In this document: positions 34,804-47,345 of the stretch, one piece after another | How the letters are laid out: each line of letters opens with the position of its first letter | Position numbering within the stretch: the stretch's first letter is position 1 | Source: Fusarium oxysporum f. sp. lycopersici 4287 | Lineage: Eukaryota; Ascomycota; Sordariomycetes; Hypocreales; Nectriaceae | Reading direction: 5' to 3' | Assembly (NCBI RefSeq): GCF_000149955.1 | Contig: NC_030987.1 | Coordinates: forward strand, 3,003,899 to 3,067,898 | DNA length: 64,000 nucleotides | Notes under the pieces: model-generated | What the model was told of the DNA's origin: nothing | Seen by the model: only the letters and a program-made list of their open reading frames with translations | The model's database searches: none | Made by a program: the position numbers and the translations under genes

Positions 34804-37364
34804 ATGTCCAATCTAAAGGACCTGTACAGCCAATCTGGCGACGAGAGCCAGACAAGCAACTTTGGGTCAGCACGAGACAAATATTTAATTGAGCACAACT
34901 AACACGACCCAGCGTCGACTTTGTCATTCACTACAAGGTCCCTCCGTCAGGTAAATGGTGCTCTTCAATAACTCACACGCAACTAACACACCATAGAACC
35001 CGCAGAAGCTGAAGCCGGCTTTGTCCAGCTCATCCAGGCCCTCACCACTGTTGGTCTAGCCACCGAAGTTCGTCACGGCGACAACAACTCCCTCCTCGTC
35101 TTTGTCAAAGTCGCTTCCCCCGATCTCTTCGCGAAGCAAGTCTACCGCGCCCGCCTTGCCGACTGGCTGCACGGCGTTCGAGTCTCAGCCCCCCATAGCG
35201 ACGTCAAACAAGCCCTCCAGGATGAGCCCGTAGTTGAAGCAGAGCGCCTGCGCTTGATCTACCTTATGATCACGAAGCCACGTAACGAAGGTGGTGCTGG
35301 AATTACTCCGTCCAATGCAAAGTGGAAATACGTTGAGTCCATATTTCCTCTGCATAGTCACAAATTCAACAAGAATTGGATCAAGAAGTGGAGCAGCAAG
35401 TATATCCTGGAGCAGAGCGACATCGACGACATTCGAGACAAGTTTGGTGAAAGCGTTGCCTTCTACTTCGCCTTCTTGCGATCCTACTTCCGCTTCCTCG
35501 TCATCCCCTCTGGTTTCGGCTTTGTCGCATGGCTTCTGCTCGGCCAATTCTCTTTCCTCTATGCCCTGCTCTGTGGTCTCTGGTCTGTCGTTTTCGTCGA
35601 GTACTGGAAGAAGCAAGAGGTCGACCTTGCCGTGCAATGGGGTGTCCGGGGTGTGTCCAGTATCCAGCAGGCGAGACCTGAGTTTGAGTGGGATCGCGAA
35701 GCTGAGGACCCTGTCACTGGCGAAGTTGTTAAGGTGTATGAGCCCATGAAGCGCATCAAGACTCAATTGCTCCAAATCCCCTTTGCTCTGGCTTGTGTTA
35801 TTGCTTTGGGTGCTTTGATTGTGACCTGCAACTCCCTTGAGGTCTTCATCAATGAAGTCTACAATGGCCCTGGCAAGCAGTACCTGGTAAGTTGACCCGA
35901 ATACTCTCACTAACATAACTGACTGGTTACTAGGGCTTCTTGCCAACCATTCTTCTGGTTCTGGGTACTCCTACTATCTCCAGCCTGCTCATGAGCGCTG
36001 CTGAGAAATTGAACTCAATGGAGAACTATGCTACTGTTGATGGTAAGGATATTGGCCCTTCGAACATATTCGAAGCTAACCTCTGTAGCCCATGATGCTG
36101 CTCTCATCCAAAAACAATTCGTCCTCAACTTCATGACCTCTTACATGGCTCTTTTCTTCACAGCATTCGTCTACATTCCCTTCGGCCATGTCCTGGTCCC
36201 TTTCCTCGAATTCTGGAGAAAGACAGCCCAGGTTGTCACCTTCAGCGAGAAGCCGCTTCCGACAAGGGAATTCAGATCAACCCTGCTCGAAATTAGCAAC
36301 CAAATGTTTTATTTCACAGTCACGGCTCAGATCGTAAACTTTGCTACCGAGGTTGTGGTACCTTACCTCAAGCGAGAGGCGCTCGAAAAAGCCAAGGCCC
36401 TCAAGTCCCAGCCAAAGGTTCAGGACGACCACGAGGAGGAAGCCGAGTTCCTTGAACGCGTACGCAAGGAGAGCACTCTCGAGACGTACGATGTCTCGGG
36501 AGACTACCGTGAGATGGTCATGCAGTTCGGTAAGCTGACGTTGGAAATGTTTGTGAAACTCAATATCTGACCTCGGGCATAGGTTATATTTCCATGTTCT
36601 CAGTCGCTTGGCCACTTGCAGCTTGCTGTTTCCTCGTCAACAACTGGGTTGAGTTGAGATCCGATGCCCTCAAGATTGCCACCAGCAGCCGACGACCAAT
36701 CCCATGGCGAACCGACTCAATTGGACCCTGGTTGACCGCACTGAGCTTTATTTCTTGGCTCGGCAGTATCACCAGCTCTGCTATTGTGTACTTGTGCAGC
36801 GGCGCCCGAGGTAACGGAAGCCATGGTGAACCATCGCCTCTCAAGGCCTGGGGTCTGCTGCTTAGCATTCTTTTGGCTGAGCATTTCTATCTGGTCGTCC
36901 AACTGGCGGTCCGCTTTGTTCTCAGCAAGTTGGACAGCCCAGGCGTGCAGAAGGAGCGCAAGGAGCGTTTCCTGATGAAGAGAAAACTTCTCGAAGAGAA
37001 CATTGGCCAAGGTGCATCGGAAGAGTCTTCAGTTCCAGGCATTGATCACAGTGAGAAGATTACTCGCGAAGCTTTGGAGGAGGAGGCCCGACAGACTTCC
37101 ATCCGAGGTCATGGAACGCCTGAAGAGATGTAAGTGGACTTCAAATGATAGTTCCATGTGTACTAATGGATGTCACAGGTTCTGGCAACGCCAGAGAGGC
37201 ATGAATGAGACCATTGATGTTGGACGCAGAATGATTGAGCAGCAGGTAAGTATTCGATGATTCATGATTCAAGGCTGGGGATTAGCTAACCATTTATATA
37301 GAAAGCTGCCGCGGAAAAGAATGGAAAGGCCAAGTCTGCTGAGCCAAGTATGAAGGCCGCCTGA
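34804..37364 (+). CDS. TMEM16/anoctamin phospholipid scramblase (nhTMEM16 orthologue)
   Basis: Ca2+-activated lipid scramblase of the anoctamin family, also related to yeast Ist2 (ER-plasma membrane tether). Eight exons (34804-34865, 34913-34950, 34997-35886, 35934-36042, 36089-36529, 36583-37129, 37179-37245, 37302-37364) join in frame to 738 aa. Start ATG at 34804 (MSNLKDLYSQSGDES). Seen: a cytosolic N-terminal domain, then about ten membrane helices, including LQIPFALACVIALGALIVTC, GFLPTILLVLGTPTISSLL and SMFSVAWPLAACCFLVNNWV. The NFATE motif in a predicted helix 6 has the Asn and Glu spaced four apart as in the Ca2+ site of the N. haematococca protein. The C-terminal cytosolic helices end in EEMFWQRQRGMNETI and a Lys-rich tail. 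Length is within three residues of nhTMEM16 (735 aa, from memory), which argues for correct exon joins and a Nectriaceae source. Confidence 0.95.
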
Positions 37365-39392
37365 AGTGGGTTGAAAATCAAGGCCTGGAGCAAAATGGGG
37401 TAGAATCTGGAGGATGGAAAGAAGTTGACAGAGATGGAATGATGGTCATGGTAAACGAACGGCTATGAGCTCACGATTGGTATGGATTGGAAGAGATATG
37501 TAACATTGCTTTGTTGGTGAAAGGAGTGCTTTGGTTTTCAATTGAAAGTCTTTCTCGACTGCATCATCTTATCCTTTCCTTCTGCCCCAGTCATGTCGAA
37601 GAATGAAGATCAAAACAGGCAGACACGTGCCACAGGAACGCCATGGCGAGGCATTCATGACAAAGAGGGCCGCTAACGCACGTGCGTCACTCTAACAGGG
37701 CGGAGGCTGTGCCGTATGAAGATCGCTCCCTTGACAACGCCGCGGCTGAAAAAGTCTAGAGCAATGAAATGAGTTACAGAGCAAGACAATTGGGAGGAGG
37801 CTTGTGTGCCTTGTTTGATCGACTTGAATCTATCGTATCTGGAGGATGGTCGTGCATTGATCATGCGAAGCCAGTTTGCTGGTTGATCATGGCAGCAATA
37901 ATATAAATACCTACCTAGGCAAAATCAAGGTTCAGCCCAGGCCGTTCATAAGACTTATCGATCCTATGATTGTGTTCTAGAAGATGTTGTTCAAAAACTT
38001 TAGGGTACTCCCGTCATAGTAGCCCATGTCTCAGATCACCCACAGCAAGGCTAACTAGGCTATCATGAGATGCAGTTTGCCTTGATGATGTCCATTCTAA
38101 TGAATTAAAGCCTTGAATGATCAGCGCTGTCAGGACCATATCCGGGCCTGCGTTGTTTCTTGACCCCATTCCATGATCGCCGTGGTCCACATTGTGTTGT
38201 GTTTCGTTATGGGGCCTCAAGGCTACGAAACATGATGAATTGCTTGCAAGACATGGGGACAAAGCAGGGACAAAGAAACCTCGGTAATCTGATCATTTTG
38301 TTACTAATTCCGCTATACGAGTCTCTGACCCCCCATTCGCAAACACTGACTATCCTGTCGCTGCTGTGGTAACTTGATCTGTTCAGTACCTGGCTACTGC
38401 ATCGGTTTCATCAGCTCTGACAGTTCTGACCCAAAAGAGCCCTCGGTCAAGATGTCTTGTTCTGACTAGTCATATATTTCCCCTGGCTATCATGACTTAA
38501 CTTTACCGAGAGCATCGACCGAGCAGAATTTGATTAAAAATTCCACTGTTAGAGTTAATAGTGAGTGAGTATGATAATCTGGTGCATGAGGCCATAGAGA
38601 GTCCCCCAATCCCGTTGCGTAGATCCGTCAACGTGGGCAGCGGCAAGTGGAGCAACTCCGCCTTTCTATCGTTCTGAAAGGAAGGAGGCCCATGTCATGT
38701 CTTCTCTAACCCCCGCTAGTTCCATCCAACCCGTCCGTCTCTTCAGGTCAACTCACTCAAGACAATAATTGCTTCGAGAACCCAGAAATCATGACCCTAA
38801 TGCTCGGGCGACCCCTAACCACACGCACTAGATCGTCGGGGATAGAACCATTTCCCACTGCTCTCACCGGGGCCCGGCTTCCGGTCGGCCTATCATGTAG
38901 TACACGCATCTCATAAGCCGCATGACACCAGACAGCCCAGACACCATATCGCAACAAAGAAGGGCCCTAGTCTAGGTCTAGGACTATCACTGACTGCAGC
39001 CTACTGCACTGCTGTCGATTCAAGCTCTCAGCTCGAGTGGGTGCTAGTGTGCCCTGGTGAGTGCCCAGCCAGGCCATGAATGCTAGGCCGTGCCATGGTC
39101 ATGGCCATGGCCATGGTAATGCTATAGATGCAGCATCCCCATGTTGGTTCCCTTCTTCTTCCTCTTCTTTCAACCTTAGTTCCCAACCTTAGTCGCTTCA
39201 TGACCGTTGCGGTTACCTTACCCAATTCCACCCTGTCGTGTGATGATCCCCCTCCTCATTCCTTTGGCCCCCCATTTTCGGCCCTCATATTGACTTACAC
39301 GCCCACCTCATTGTCACATACACTTTCACCACAACATCCCTTCTTGAAGTTCCAGTCAGCCTCTCCACGAGTTTCGACTACTTGATCTCATC
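37365..39392. other. Spacer upstream of the SH3 gene
   Basis: 2 kb without a supportable gene. Near 39092-39117 it contains a run of CATGG-containing palindromes (catggtcatggccatggc...), and CT-rich sequence from 39150 to the ATG, consistent with a promoter. Confidence 0.45.
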
Positions 39393-42223
39393 ATGGATGA
39401 TGTAGCCGACCTTGTCATCGCGCCCTTCCGCGACATTGTCGAAAAGGGCCGTGAGGCAACACAAAACGCTGGCGATGATAAGACAATGCTCAAGGCCTCC
39501 CAGAGCCTGACAAAAGAAGGCGAGCGTGCACTCAAGAAAATTGAACCCTTATGTCGAAAACACCTCGACGAATATGGCTCTAACTTTCTTGATGCTCTCA
39601 AGGAAAATGGTAAGTCGTCATTTCATCTTCAGCCCGCCTTGTTATTTCGATCGACATTGATTGACTTTGCCAACCCAGACGAAATCGCGGCCTTCCGAAC
39701 CGAGCTCAACGAACTGCTTTGGGAGTTTGACGACTACATTGAATTGGACGATTTTGAGCCTGAAAAGTTCGCCGAACTACAGGCCCTCTCGAGGAAGGCT
39801 GCGCCAAAGGTTTACGACATTCTCATGCGCCTCAAGCTGGAGGTTCCCTATGATCATGACAGTCGCTCCATCATGACTCGAATGTCCGGGTCACAATCAA
39901 GACCAATCTCGCCAGATGCACCCCCTCTTCCGCCGATATACCCGTTTTCCGATTTGAAAAAAGATATTCCCCGAAGCGCCTCCTCACTCGCTGAAAGCCG
40001 ATCTAGCAATGATCCTGCAACGGTCGAAGCAGCTACTGCCGAGTTGCGGCGCATGATGCAGTCTCGATCAGGACCGGATGAGGGTCTATATGCCGAATCA
40101 CCAAGACCCAGCCATACGCCCCAGGCTGTACTCACACCCGTTGAGCCGCCTCCAAGACCACCATCAGGTAACCCATGGGACTTCAATGTCAAGACCTCAC
40201 CGAAGCCACGCGACAACCATTTCCCAGAAGACTTTTCCTTCGAAAGGAGACAGCCCGTGGCCCCAGTAGAATCACCCATTGAGCCGATTTCACCACCTCT
40301 GAGCCCAGATTCAGGTAGGGAACTCCGTCCGCGCCCACTCAAGATGGGAGGAGATCGCTCGTCTCAGTACAGCAACGACTCCCAAGTTAGTTCAGTGGGC
40401 ATGGAATCCGGGACGTATGAACGAACATACAGTGTCTTCCCAACACCACGAGGTCGCTATTCGAGCCACAACTCCATCTTGTCTACATCCATCCCCGAAG
40501 ATGTGGTTTCAGAAAGGGCCAGCACAGGTTACGTTTCGCAGCTTTCTCCAAGGACGGTTCCGCCTCGATCGCATTCGCTTCCTCAGTCTCGCCCTGAATC
40601 AGTCGAAACCAATCCTGGCTCTGTCTTTGACTCGGGACGACACGATGGAGTGACCACCCCCCTCACAGACAACCGCGAATCCTCATATTCAGTGGCAGAT
40701 GGTAGTCCGACACTGGGCACTGCAGAATTAAGTCCACTGCCGGTAAAGCCTCCGCCAGTAACCAACTACCAGGGCATGCTTGAACCAGTACAGCCTGTCA
40801 TGATGCCAGAAGTCGATAACCTACCGATTCCCGTGGAAACTGAAATTACGATCCCCGAACACCCACCAAACCCGTTTGCCATTGACTGCAAACTCAACCC
40901 TCAGAGTTCCTTCTATGTTCACAAAGGTTTTTGCGATGGGGCAAAGGAAATATTGAATGGCGGTGCGGGAGTCAAGAAGACCGTGAAAGCAGTAAGTCAT
41001 CTCTTTGTCCTTTTTGTCGTTTGATGCTAAAAGACACAGGGGTTCGCAACGGTAGCGACAATTGCAAAATGTGTCAAGTGTCACTTCGAGCTCGATTTTA
41101 ATGAAATCGACTTGGATGTCAACAAAGCTGGTAAGTCCACAGGAGCCTCTCGAAATCATGATTGTCGTGCAATGCCTTGCTGACTGCCCCACAGAACGAG
41201 GAAACTTCATCAAGAATGGTATCGGCTATAGGTTGCGATTCCTTCAAAAGTCCCATTTGCCAACTCGGCGCTCTGATGATGTTCTGTATGGTTGTGTGTT
41301 TTGTATTACCCAGGGCAAGACTCTTCACGCCAGTGACGCAACTGTGTTCATCAGCCAGAAAGCCCTTTTTGCTCATTTGGCTCGCCATCCTCGTCCTCTG
41401 CCAGCAGTCCCAGGGTTCACAGTGATCGACCAGACTGAAGTTCCTGCCGAATATAAGAACGACTATGACCTTCATTTCAAATCACCTGTTGAAACACACC
41501 CTGCAATTGAGAAAGCTGATGAGATATCGTATTTGCCAACTGCAACCAGCAAGGAGGCTGCTCGCCGTATGTACGGCCAAAGACTGTTGTACGATAGGAC
41601 GCCGGCGCTTGAATTGGTTGTTAACGCAAGGGTTTGCGGCCTTACTTGGCCTGCAAAGTACCTTGGAGAATGGGCAATGGGTTGGTACGACGGTCAATGG
41701 GCTTCAGTTCCCACGGAGATCATTAAGCTGGATCCGCCACCATCCAGTCAGATCAAGATCGACGGAACCAGCCCAGTCCAAGTCACCGCAAGATGGAAGT
41801 TTAACCAAAAGGACAAAGTCAAGGGTGACTGGCTTAAGTTTGAGAAAGATGAAGTCATTACCAACGTCAGCTGTAAGTTGTCCCTCAAGACGCATGTCAA
41901 GGAAAGACTGTTTATCTGACTCGCAAATAGGGCCTTATCAAGAATTTTGGTGCTGGTCGGGGACGAATTCCAAGGGCAAGACAGGAATCTTCCCTCAGGC
42001 GTTCATTGACATAGCCACGCTACGCGGTTTTGGCAACTCAGGCTCTGACAGAGCAAGTATCGTGAGTAACGAGAGAAACAAGTCCTTGTCTGTTTTGTCT
42101 CGGTTCTCGTCTCGCAAAGCCAGCCGAGCAGGAAGACCTGGAAGCGTAGCCGGCTCGATCAGCAGCAACGAGATACCGTCGCTTCCAACCCCGATCATGA
42201 GCAGTGCAAGCGTACGCGATTAA
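39393..42223 (+). CDS. SH3-domain protein with long Pro/Ser-rich region
   Basis: Probable scaffold or adaptor. Five exons (39393-39609, 39679-40991, 41040-41130, 41195-41872, 41931-42223) give 863 aa. Start ATG at 39393 (MDDVADLVIAPFRDIV). Seen: a helical N-terminal domain (about 1-150); a disordered Pro/Ser-rich middle (about 150-460) with many PxxP-like stretches; a globular region (about 480-720) with a CVKC pair (AKCVKCHFELD) and CVFCITQG, which could be a zinc-binding pair; then an SH3 domain (about 735-800; ARWKFNQ, DWLKFEKDEVI, WCWSGT, GIFPQAFI) and a Ser/Arg-rich tail. The call rests on the SH3 pattern. I do not know a named orthologue. Filamentous-fungus proteins of this layout are mostly annotated only as SH3-domain proteins. 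Confidence 0.8.
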
Positions 42224-45200
42224 AAAAAAATCGAGGAGTCCCTTGATGGAATGTAATATGTATGACAAACCAGAATGTATTCGTTGCGACGAAGGGCGTT
42301 GGGCGGCGTATGTGCACTATACCCCAGGATAACTAGTCCTTTTCATTTGTTTTGCTTCATCATGTAGACTATTTTTATCATATTCTCTTTCCCTTTGGAG
42401 AAAGTCAGATTATGACTGGTAGCTCAATTCGAATGTTGACATGACCATGTCCGCATCGTGATGGCTCTACGAAGGGCGTGTTTGCCATTCAATAATTGCT
42501 TGAAAATTGTTGGACCCAATTCTGATTTGCAGGTTCAACAACAGGTAGGAGGCGCCGCCAAAGCAAGGGTTCTTGCGGTATGGCGCTCAGTTCATCGTCG
42601 CCAAGACTGTTAAGATCTTATTTTTGGTGAGCCATGACTTCTTCCAGGAATAGTTTTCCATGTATGACGAGCCTGGACTGATAGACTGCCGGAACCGCCG
42701 AATTCAATAATACGACAAGCCCATGTTGTTAAGTCTGGAAGATGGGTTGAAGATTGAAAGCTAATGAACGAGGGTATCATTAGTGACCTTGTCTTAGGAT
42801 GTGTTGAACGAGGTCGACTTAAGTGCCACGATACCCGCCCTGTCGTTCAGCTACCGCTGAGATCAAAGTTTATGAGGCGCTTGGGACGAGTAGACAAGGG
42901 TGTAGCGGAGACCAAATCGAAGCGGGAACCGCCTGATCGGGCTTGTTTACTCTGATAACGTAAATGGCACATTTTCTTTGTTTTCGTTTTTTTTCTCTTT
43001 CTTTTTTTTTGGTAAGGTTATGTGTAAGTTGTATGATGAATGTGAAAAGCCTGAGGCAAGGTAGTTGAGGCTCCGTAGATTTTAGTGCACAGGTGCTCCT
43101 GCAATCCACCTGCACTTGCACCTTGCACAGAGATCTCCAGTGCAGCAGCTGCAGGTACAACGGGCCTGTCCTGCCCTAGTCATGAACCTCCACTCGACCC
43201 AGAAATGGTTTGTTTCAACTAGAGATTCTCGGGGAGAAAGGAAAGGAAAGGAGAGAAGAGGAGAGGAGAGGAGAGGAGAAAAAGACCCATATTCAGGTTG
43301 GACGCGCTAAGGTCACCTCTTTTTCTCTGCCGTCCTAAATACGGAACACGGCCGTTGGTCTCGACTTCTTGGTTGGCTGTGACTTGCATGTTCATGACAA
43401 GGTATAGATCTTCCTTGAGTTATCTCGCCTTGCAGCCCTTGTTGGGTCTTCAGGCTTCAACTGATCGGAAGTTTCGATGAAACATCTGCACATCTCCACC
43501 CTCAACTGAAAATCACTACCTCTTGAGAACATGCTGAGCAATGCACAATGCGTATTGCTGAACATGAGCCACGCCGCATCAACAGATCGTCTCCGAGATC
43601 GACATGGTAATTCCGTCGGTAAAGGCTTTGTCAAAATTATTAAACAATGCGATAATCGATACTCATTCCCTTTGTGACATGACTGTCCTTTTGCCGATGT
43701 CACCTAAGTTGTGCTTTTTACAGTAACCTCCTGGCAAGGGTGAGTCTCAGTTGGCAGGCTGGCAGCTCGATATAGTAACTTATACTTTACCTCCGACAAC
43801 CACGGACCCGATGAAGGCGTTTATTCAACAAGCTCAGCTGTCGCCCTCTTCCGATCAGGACACAAGTGACACCGTGCTTGGGAATTCAATCGGTTTTGTG
43901 CAAGGATTAGGTCAAAGGCGTCGATTGTTAAAGGTGATGAAGAAGGAAGATAAGTTAGATATCAAAGGCGCCAACGACCTGAGCGGCTACAGCGGAGGCT
44001 GATATGCCCCGAGAGACAAAGATGTTGTACAGAACACAGAGATAAGACTCCAAGCAAGGGGATGACGAACCCGGAGTCGTGCAGACAAGATAATACTTCA
44101 GGAGCACCAGCAATGCCACCTTAGGGCTGTCCAACAAGATGCGCTGGCATGAACAAGAATAGGTTAGGATGGGATGGGATGGGATGGGATGATTCTGAAG
44201 AGTGTCAAGATCTAACTGTATCTTGTTTGTGTAGGTAGTATTGAAAACCCACATGCGAATTGTCGTTATCGCATAATATTGGCATCCAGCTTGAAACACC
44301 AAACCCCGGCTCGAAGCCATGACAGCACAGCAGAAAATAGGCGATCACAGAGAGAGAGATACGCATGATGATTTGAGGATCGGTCTGCAAGGATATGGTA
44401 CAACTCATCAAGTCTCCAAGAAATGGTCTGCAGATCTGGAGATGTTTTCTTGCTTTTGGTCCTTGCTCTACGCTTTACAGGATCAACCTGGGAGTTATCC
44501 CCGTGCCGTGTCTATCAAAGTCTGTCTTATTAATATCTTCAGATGTAGCTGAAAGTGACCTGAGTATCAGGTCAAGCACGTGGCGCGGTTAACAAAAGAT
44601 AAGGTCGATGTCCTGAGACTACGACGGGTAAAAAACCAGTAGCGTGCCGTCCGTCCACTAAAACCCTGGTAGCGTCAGGGGTTATCTTAAGTGCACCGGC
44701 AGTCTCTTTTTCTTCTGTGGAACCTATCCCGTAGTCCTGGGTCTGAAACATCAAGCGCCCCATCACGACTTTCATCGGCGCGTCGCATCTTCACCTTCAA
44801 CCTCTTCCTCGCCCAATCACTGATGGTTACTGCTCCGAGTCCACATACTCCACTGAGTCTTGGCTGGGACAGCAACAATTCAGCATTATGCTAACCGTAG
44901 CGTTGGCGTCCTCATCCTGTACGGTACCCGTACCTGTACCCCTGGAGGGCTTTTCTCTCGCTATGCCATGTCGTAAGTGGTGCTGGTCGCGGCCATGGCC
45001 ATGCCCACGTTGAAGGAAACATTCATTCATCAATGGACGTCAATGCAATGCAAGTCGTGGGGGAGTTTGGTGTGGGTTTAGACAAAGAGACATCCACTTG
45101 AGGGCAAAAAGTTTGATCTTCTTGTTTGTATGTAGCTATATAGATCTCCTGGTCCCTTCTCATATCTTATACCCGAGCTGTTGCTTCTGTTCATTTCATG

Positions 45201-45320
45201 CCTCTTCTCTGATTCATTCAAACTCTGAGGGTTATTAAAAGTTCTATTCATTTCTGATATTGCTTTCTCTTTCCTCAATGCTATCAAAACCCTTGTTTCC
45301 TTAACTTTCATTCTTTCAAC
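42224..45320. other. 3.1-kb spacer with purine tract and GGATG repeat
   Basis: No convincing gene. It contains an uninterrupted 55-nt purine run (43231-43285), five perfect GGATG units (44167-44191), and a ccatggccatg palindrome near 44993. An 8-codon uORF (45278-45304) lies just before the GH76 start. Short frames, such as that from ATG 43811 (63 codons), have no recognisable content. Confidence 0.45.
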
Positions 45321-46579
45321 ATGCATATCCCCTGGGCGGATCTATTTACCGGGACGACTTTCGTTACTTCAGTCAAACCTTCAACTCAAGCTCGAGGCGT
45401 CACCACGTATACTGAAAAGGCAGTTACTGCTATCCAAGTTTTGAATGAAGAATTCTACAATTCTGCCACCGGTGTGTGGGATAATGCTTGGTGGTCGAGT
45501 GCAAATGTCAGTCTAGAGTCTCTTATACTAGACACAAAGCTAACAACAACCAGATCATAACCACCCTCGCTGATTTCTCAACTCTACGTCTCGAAGAAGC
45601 CAACAAGTTAAATATTGGAGGAGTTCTCGCCACAACCTACGAAAACGCCCAAAAGACAACGGTTCATACCATGAAGACAATGACAAACGGCCTCGTTGCT
45701 TCTTCCTACTGTATAGACTCAAGCTCAGGTTGTATGATGAAGCGGGGTTTCTTGGGAAAACGTGGTTTCGACGACTTCCTCAACGAGTTTTACGACGACG
45801 AAGGCTGGTGGGCTCTGGCATGGATCAGAGCATCGGATGCAACTGGCAACGACCAGTATCTCGAGGCTGCTATCGACATCTTCAACGATATGCAGACCGG
45901 CACAAACACACCTTGCGGCGGCGGTATAAGGTGGAAGAAGGAGGGAGAGGATGGCTCAGGCTACGTCAATGCGATTGCAAACGAACTATATCTCGCAACT
46001 GCTGCTTCGTTAGCACGACGTGTCTCAAAGAACAGCACATACCTCGACATAGCCAAGAAGCAGTGGAACTGGTTCTCCGACAGTGGCATGATAAACGAGA
46101 AGGGACTTATTAACGATGGGTTGAACGGCGAATGCAAGAATAACGGTCTTCAGACTTGGAGTTACAACCAAGGAGTTATTCTGGGCGCTCTCGTCGAACT
46201 TTCGCTTGCCACAGGAGACGACGCTTACACCGACAAAGCTCACAAGATCGCCTATGCTGCCATTAAGGAACTTACCAACAAAGATGGTATCCTTATCGAG
46301 AGTGACGGTTGTGAGACCAAGGAGGGTCACTGTGGCGCAGACGGACAGCAGTTCAAAGGTATCTTTGTCAGAAACCTTCGATACTTGCACACTGTTTCAC
46401 CAAAGCCCTTGTACCGTCGCTTTATCACGAAGAACGCCATCTCCATTTGGAAGAAGAGCCGCAGCAAAGACAACAAGCTAGGCGTTTCCTGGGCTGGGCC
46501 TTACATTGATGCCACTGGCCCCTCGCACAGCAGTGCTTTGGATGCTATAGTAGCAGCGATCGCAGTTTCAAACTTATGA
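45321..46579 (+). CDS. GH76 family alpha-1,6-mannanase/transglycosidase-like protein
   Basis: Related to fungal Dfg5/Dcw1 and secreted GH76 enzymes that act on alpha-1,6-mannan or GPI glycans at the wall. Two exons (45321-45506, 45554-46579; intron 45507-45553) give 403 aa. Start ATG at 45321 (MHIPWADLFTGTTF). Seen: repeated alpha-helical pairs of an (alpha/alpha)6 barrel, the catalytic Asp-Asp pair in FYDDEGWWALAWIRA, IRWKKEGEDGSGYVNAIANELYL, TWSYNQGVILGALVEL, and GVSWAGPYIDATGPSHSSALDAIVAAI at the end. It has no C-terminal GPI signal, unlike Dfg5/Dcw1, so it is closer to the soluble secreted group. The N-terminus is only weakly hydrophobic and is not a clean signal peptide. Confidence 0.87.
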
Positions 46580-47345
46580 TTTAGAGCGGGAAAAAGACTG
46601 GGCGTCATGGATGGGTAAAAGAACAAACTAGGGATTGGATTTATTGGCGAACCTGGGTTATTTCATCGGGCATAGAGGAACACGGCTTACGAGCATTAGA
46701 CAAGATAGGGTCTGTGACTCCTGGTTTATCTTATTTGTTAATGGTTGATACCCCCTTAGAGGATTTGGAGGACAGACAGGTAGCTGGAGCTAGGTAAAGA
46801 GAAGATATGGAGGCTTGAGGCGCTCATAGACGGACAGACATTCTTGATAACTGTGTAAACATAATCAGTTTGGACAGTATGACGATACAATAAAATTGAA
46901 AACATCTATTGAACTTTGGACTCCTTACACAACGTCGAAGTATTTGAATTTATATGATTGCTTTCATGAAGTGGGAGTTGAGGCTCAAATTGCTATTCAG
47001 TAATGTACAGTGTAACCTACCATGGCCATTGTCCGCACTGTACGGAATCAAGGACGGTGAGCTTTTGATGCACCAATTCACAACAGCTCTCATTCTTTAC
47101 AACCGAGGTACGATCCGGAAAAGCCAATAGCAAACTTTTAATTCAAGTTGAGATAGTTTCTGAGAGTCAGGCTCATCTCTATTGGTTTATCTCTATCCTC
47201 CTCGAATCACTACCATCGAAAACTTGGACCCGCTCATCTCGTTAACTCGTTGCCTGGCCTCACACAGCATGTTCAAGTAGCAATTTCTGTCCTAACAAAC
47301 AAAAGTCAGGCAATCTGATTGTGTGTCCCTGTCCCTACTGAAGAA
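46580..47345. other. Spacer between GH76 and tubulin cofactor D
   Basis: About 770 bp with the GH76 3' flank and the cofactor D promoter. No ORF or repeat of note. Confidence 0.45.
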
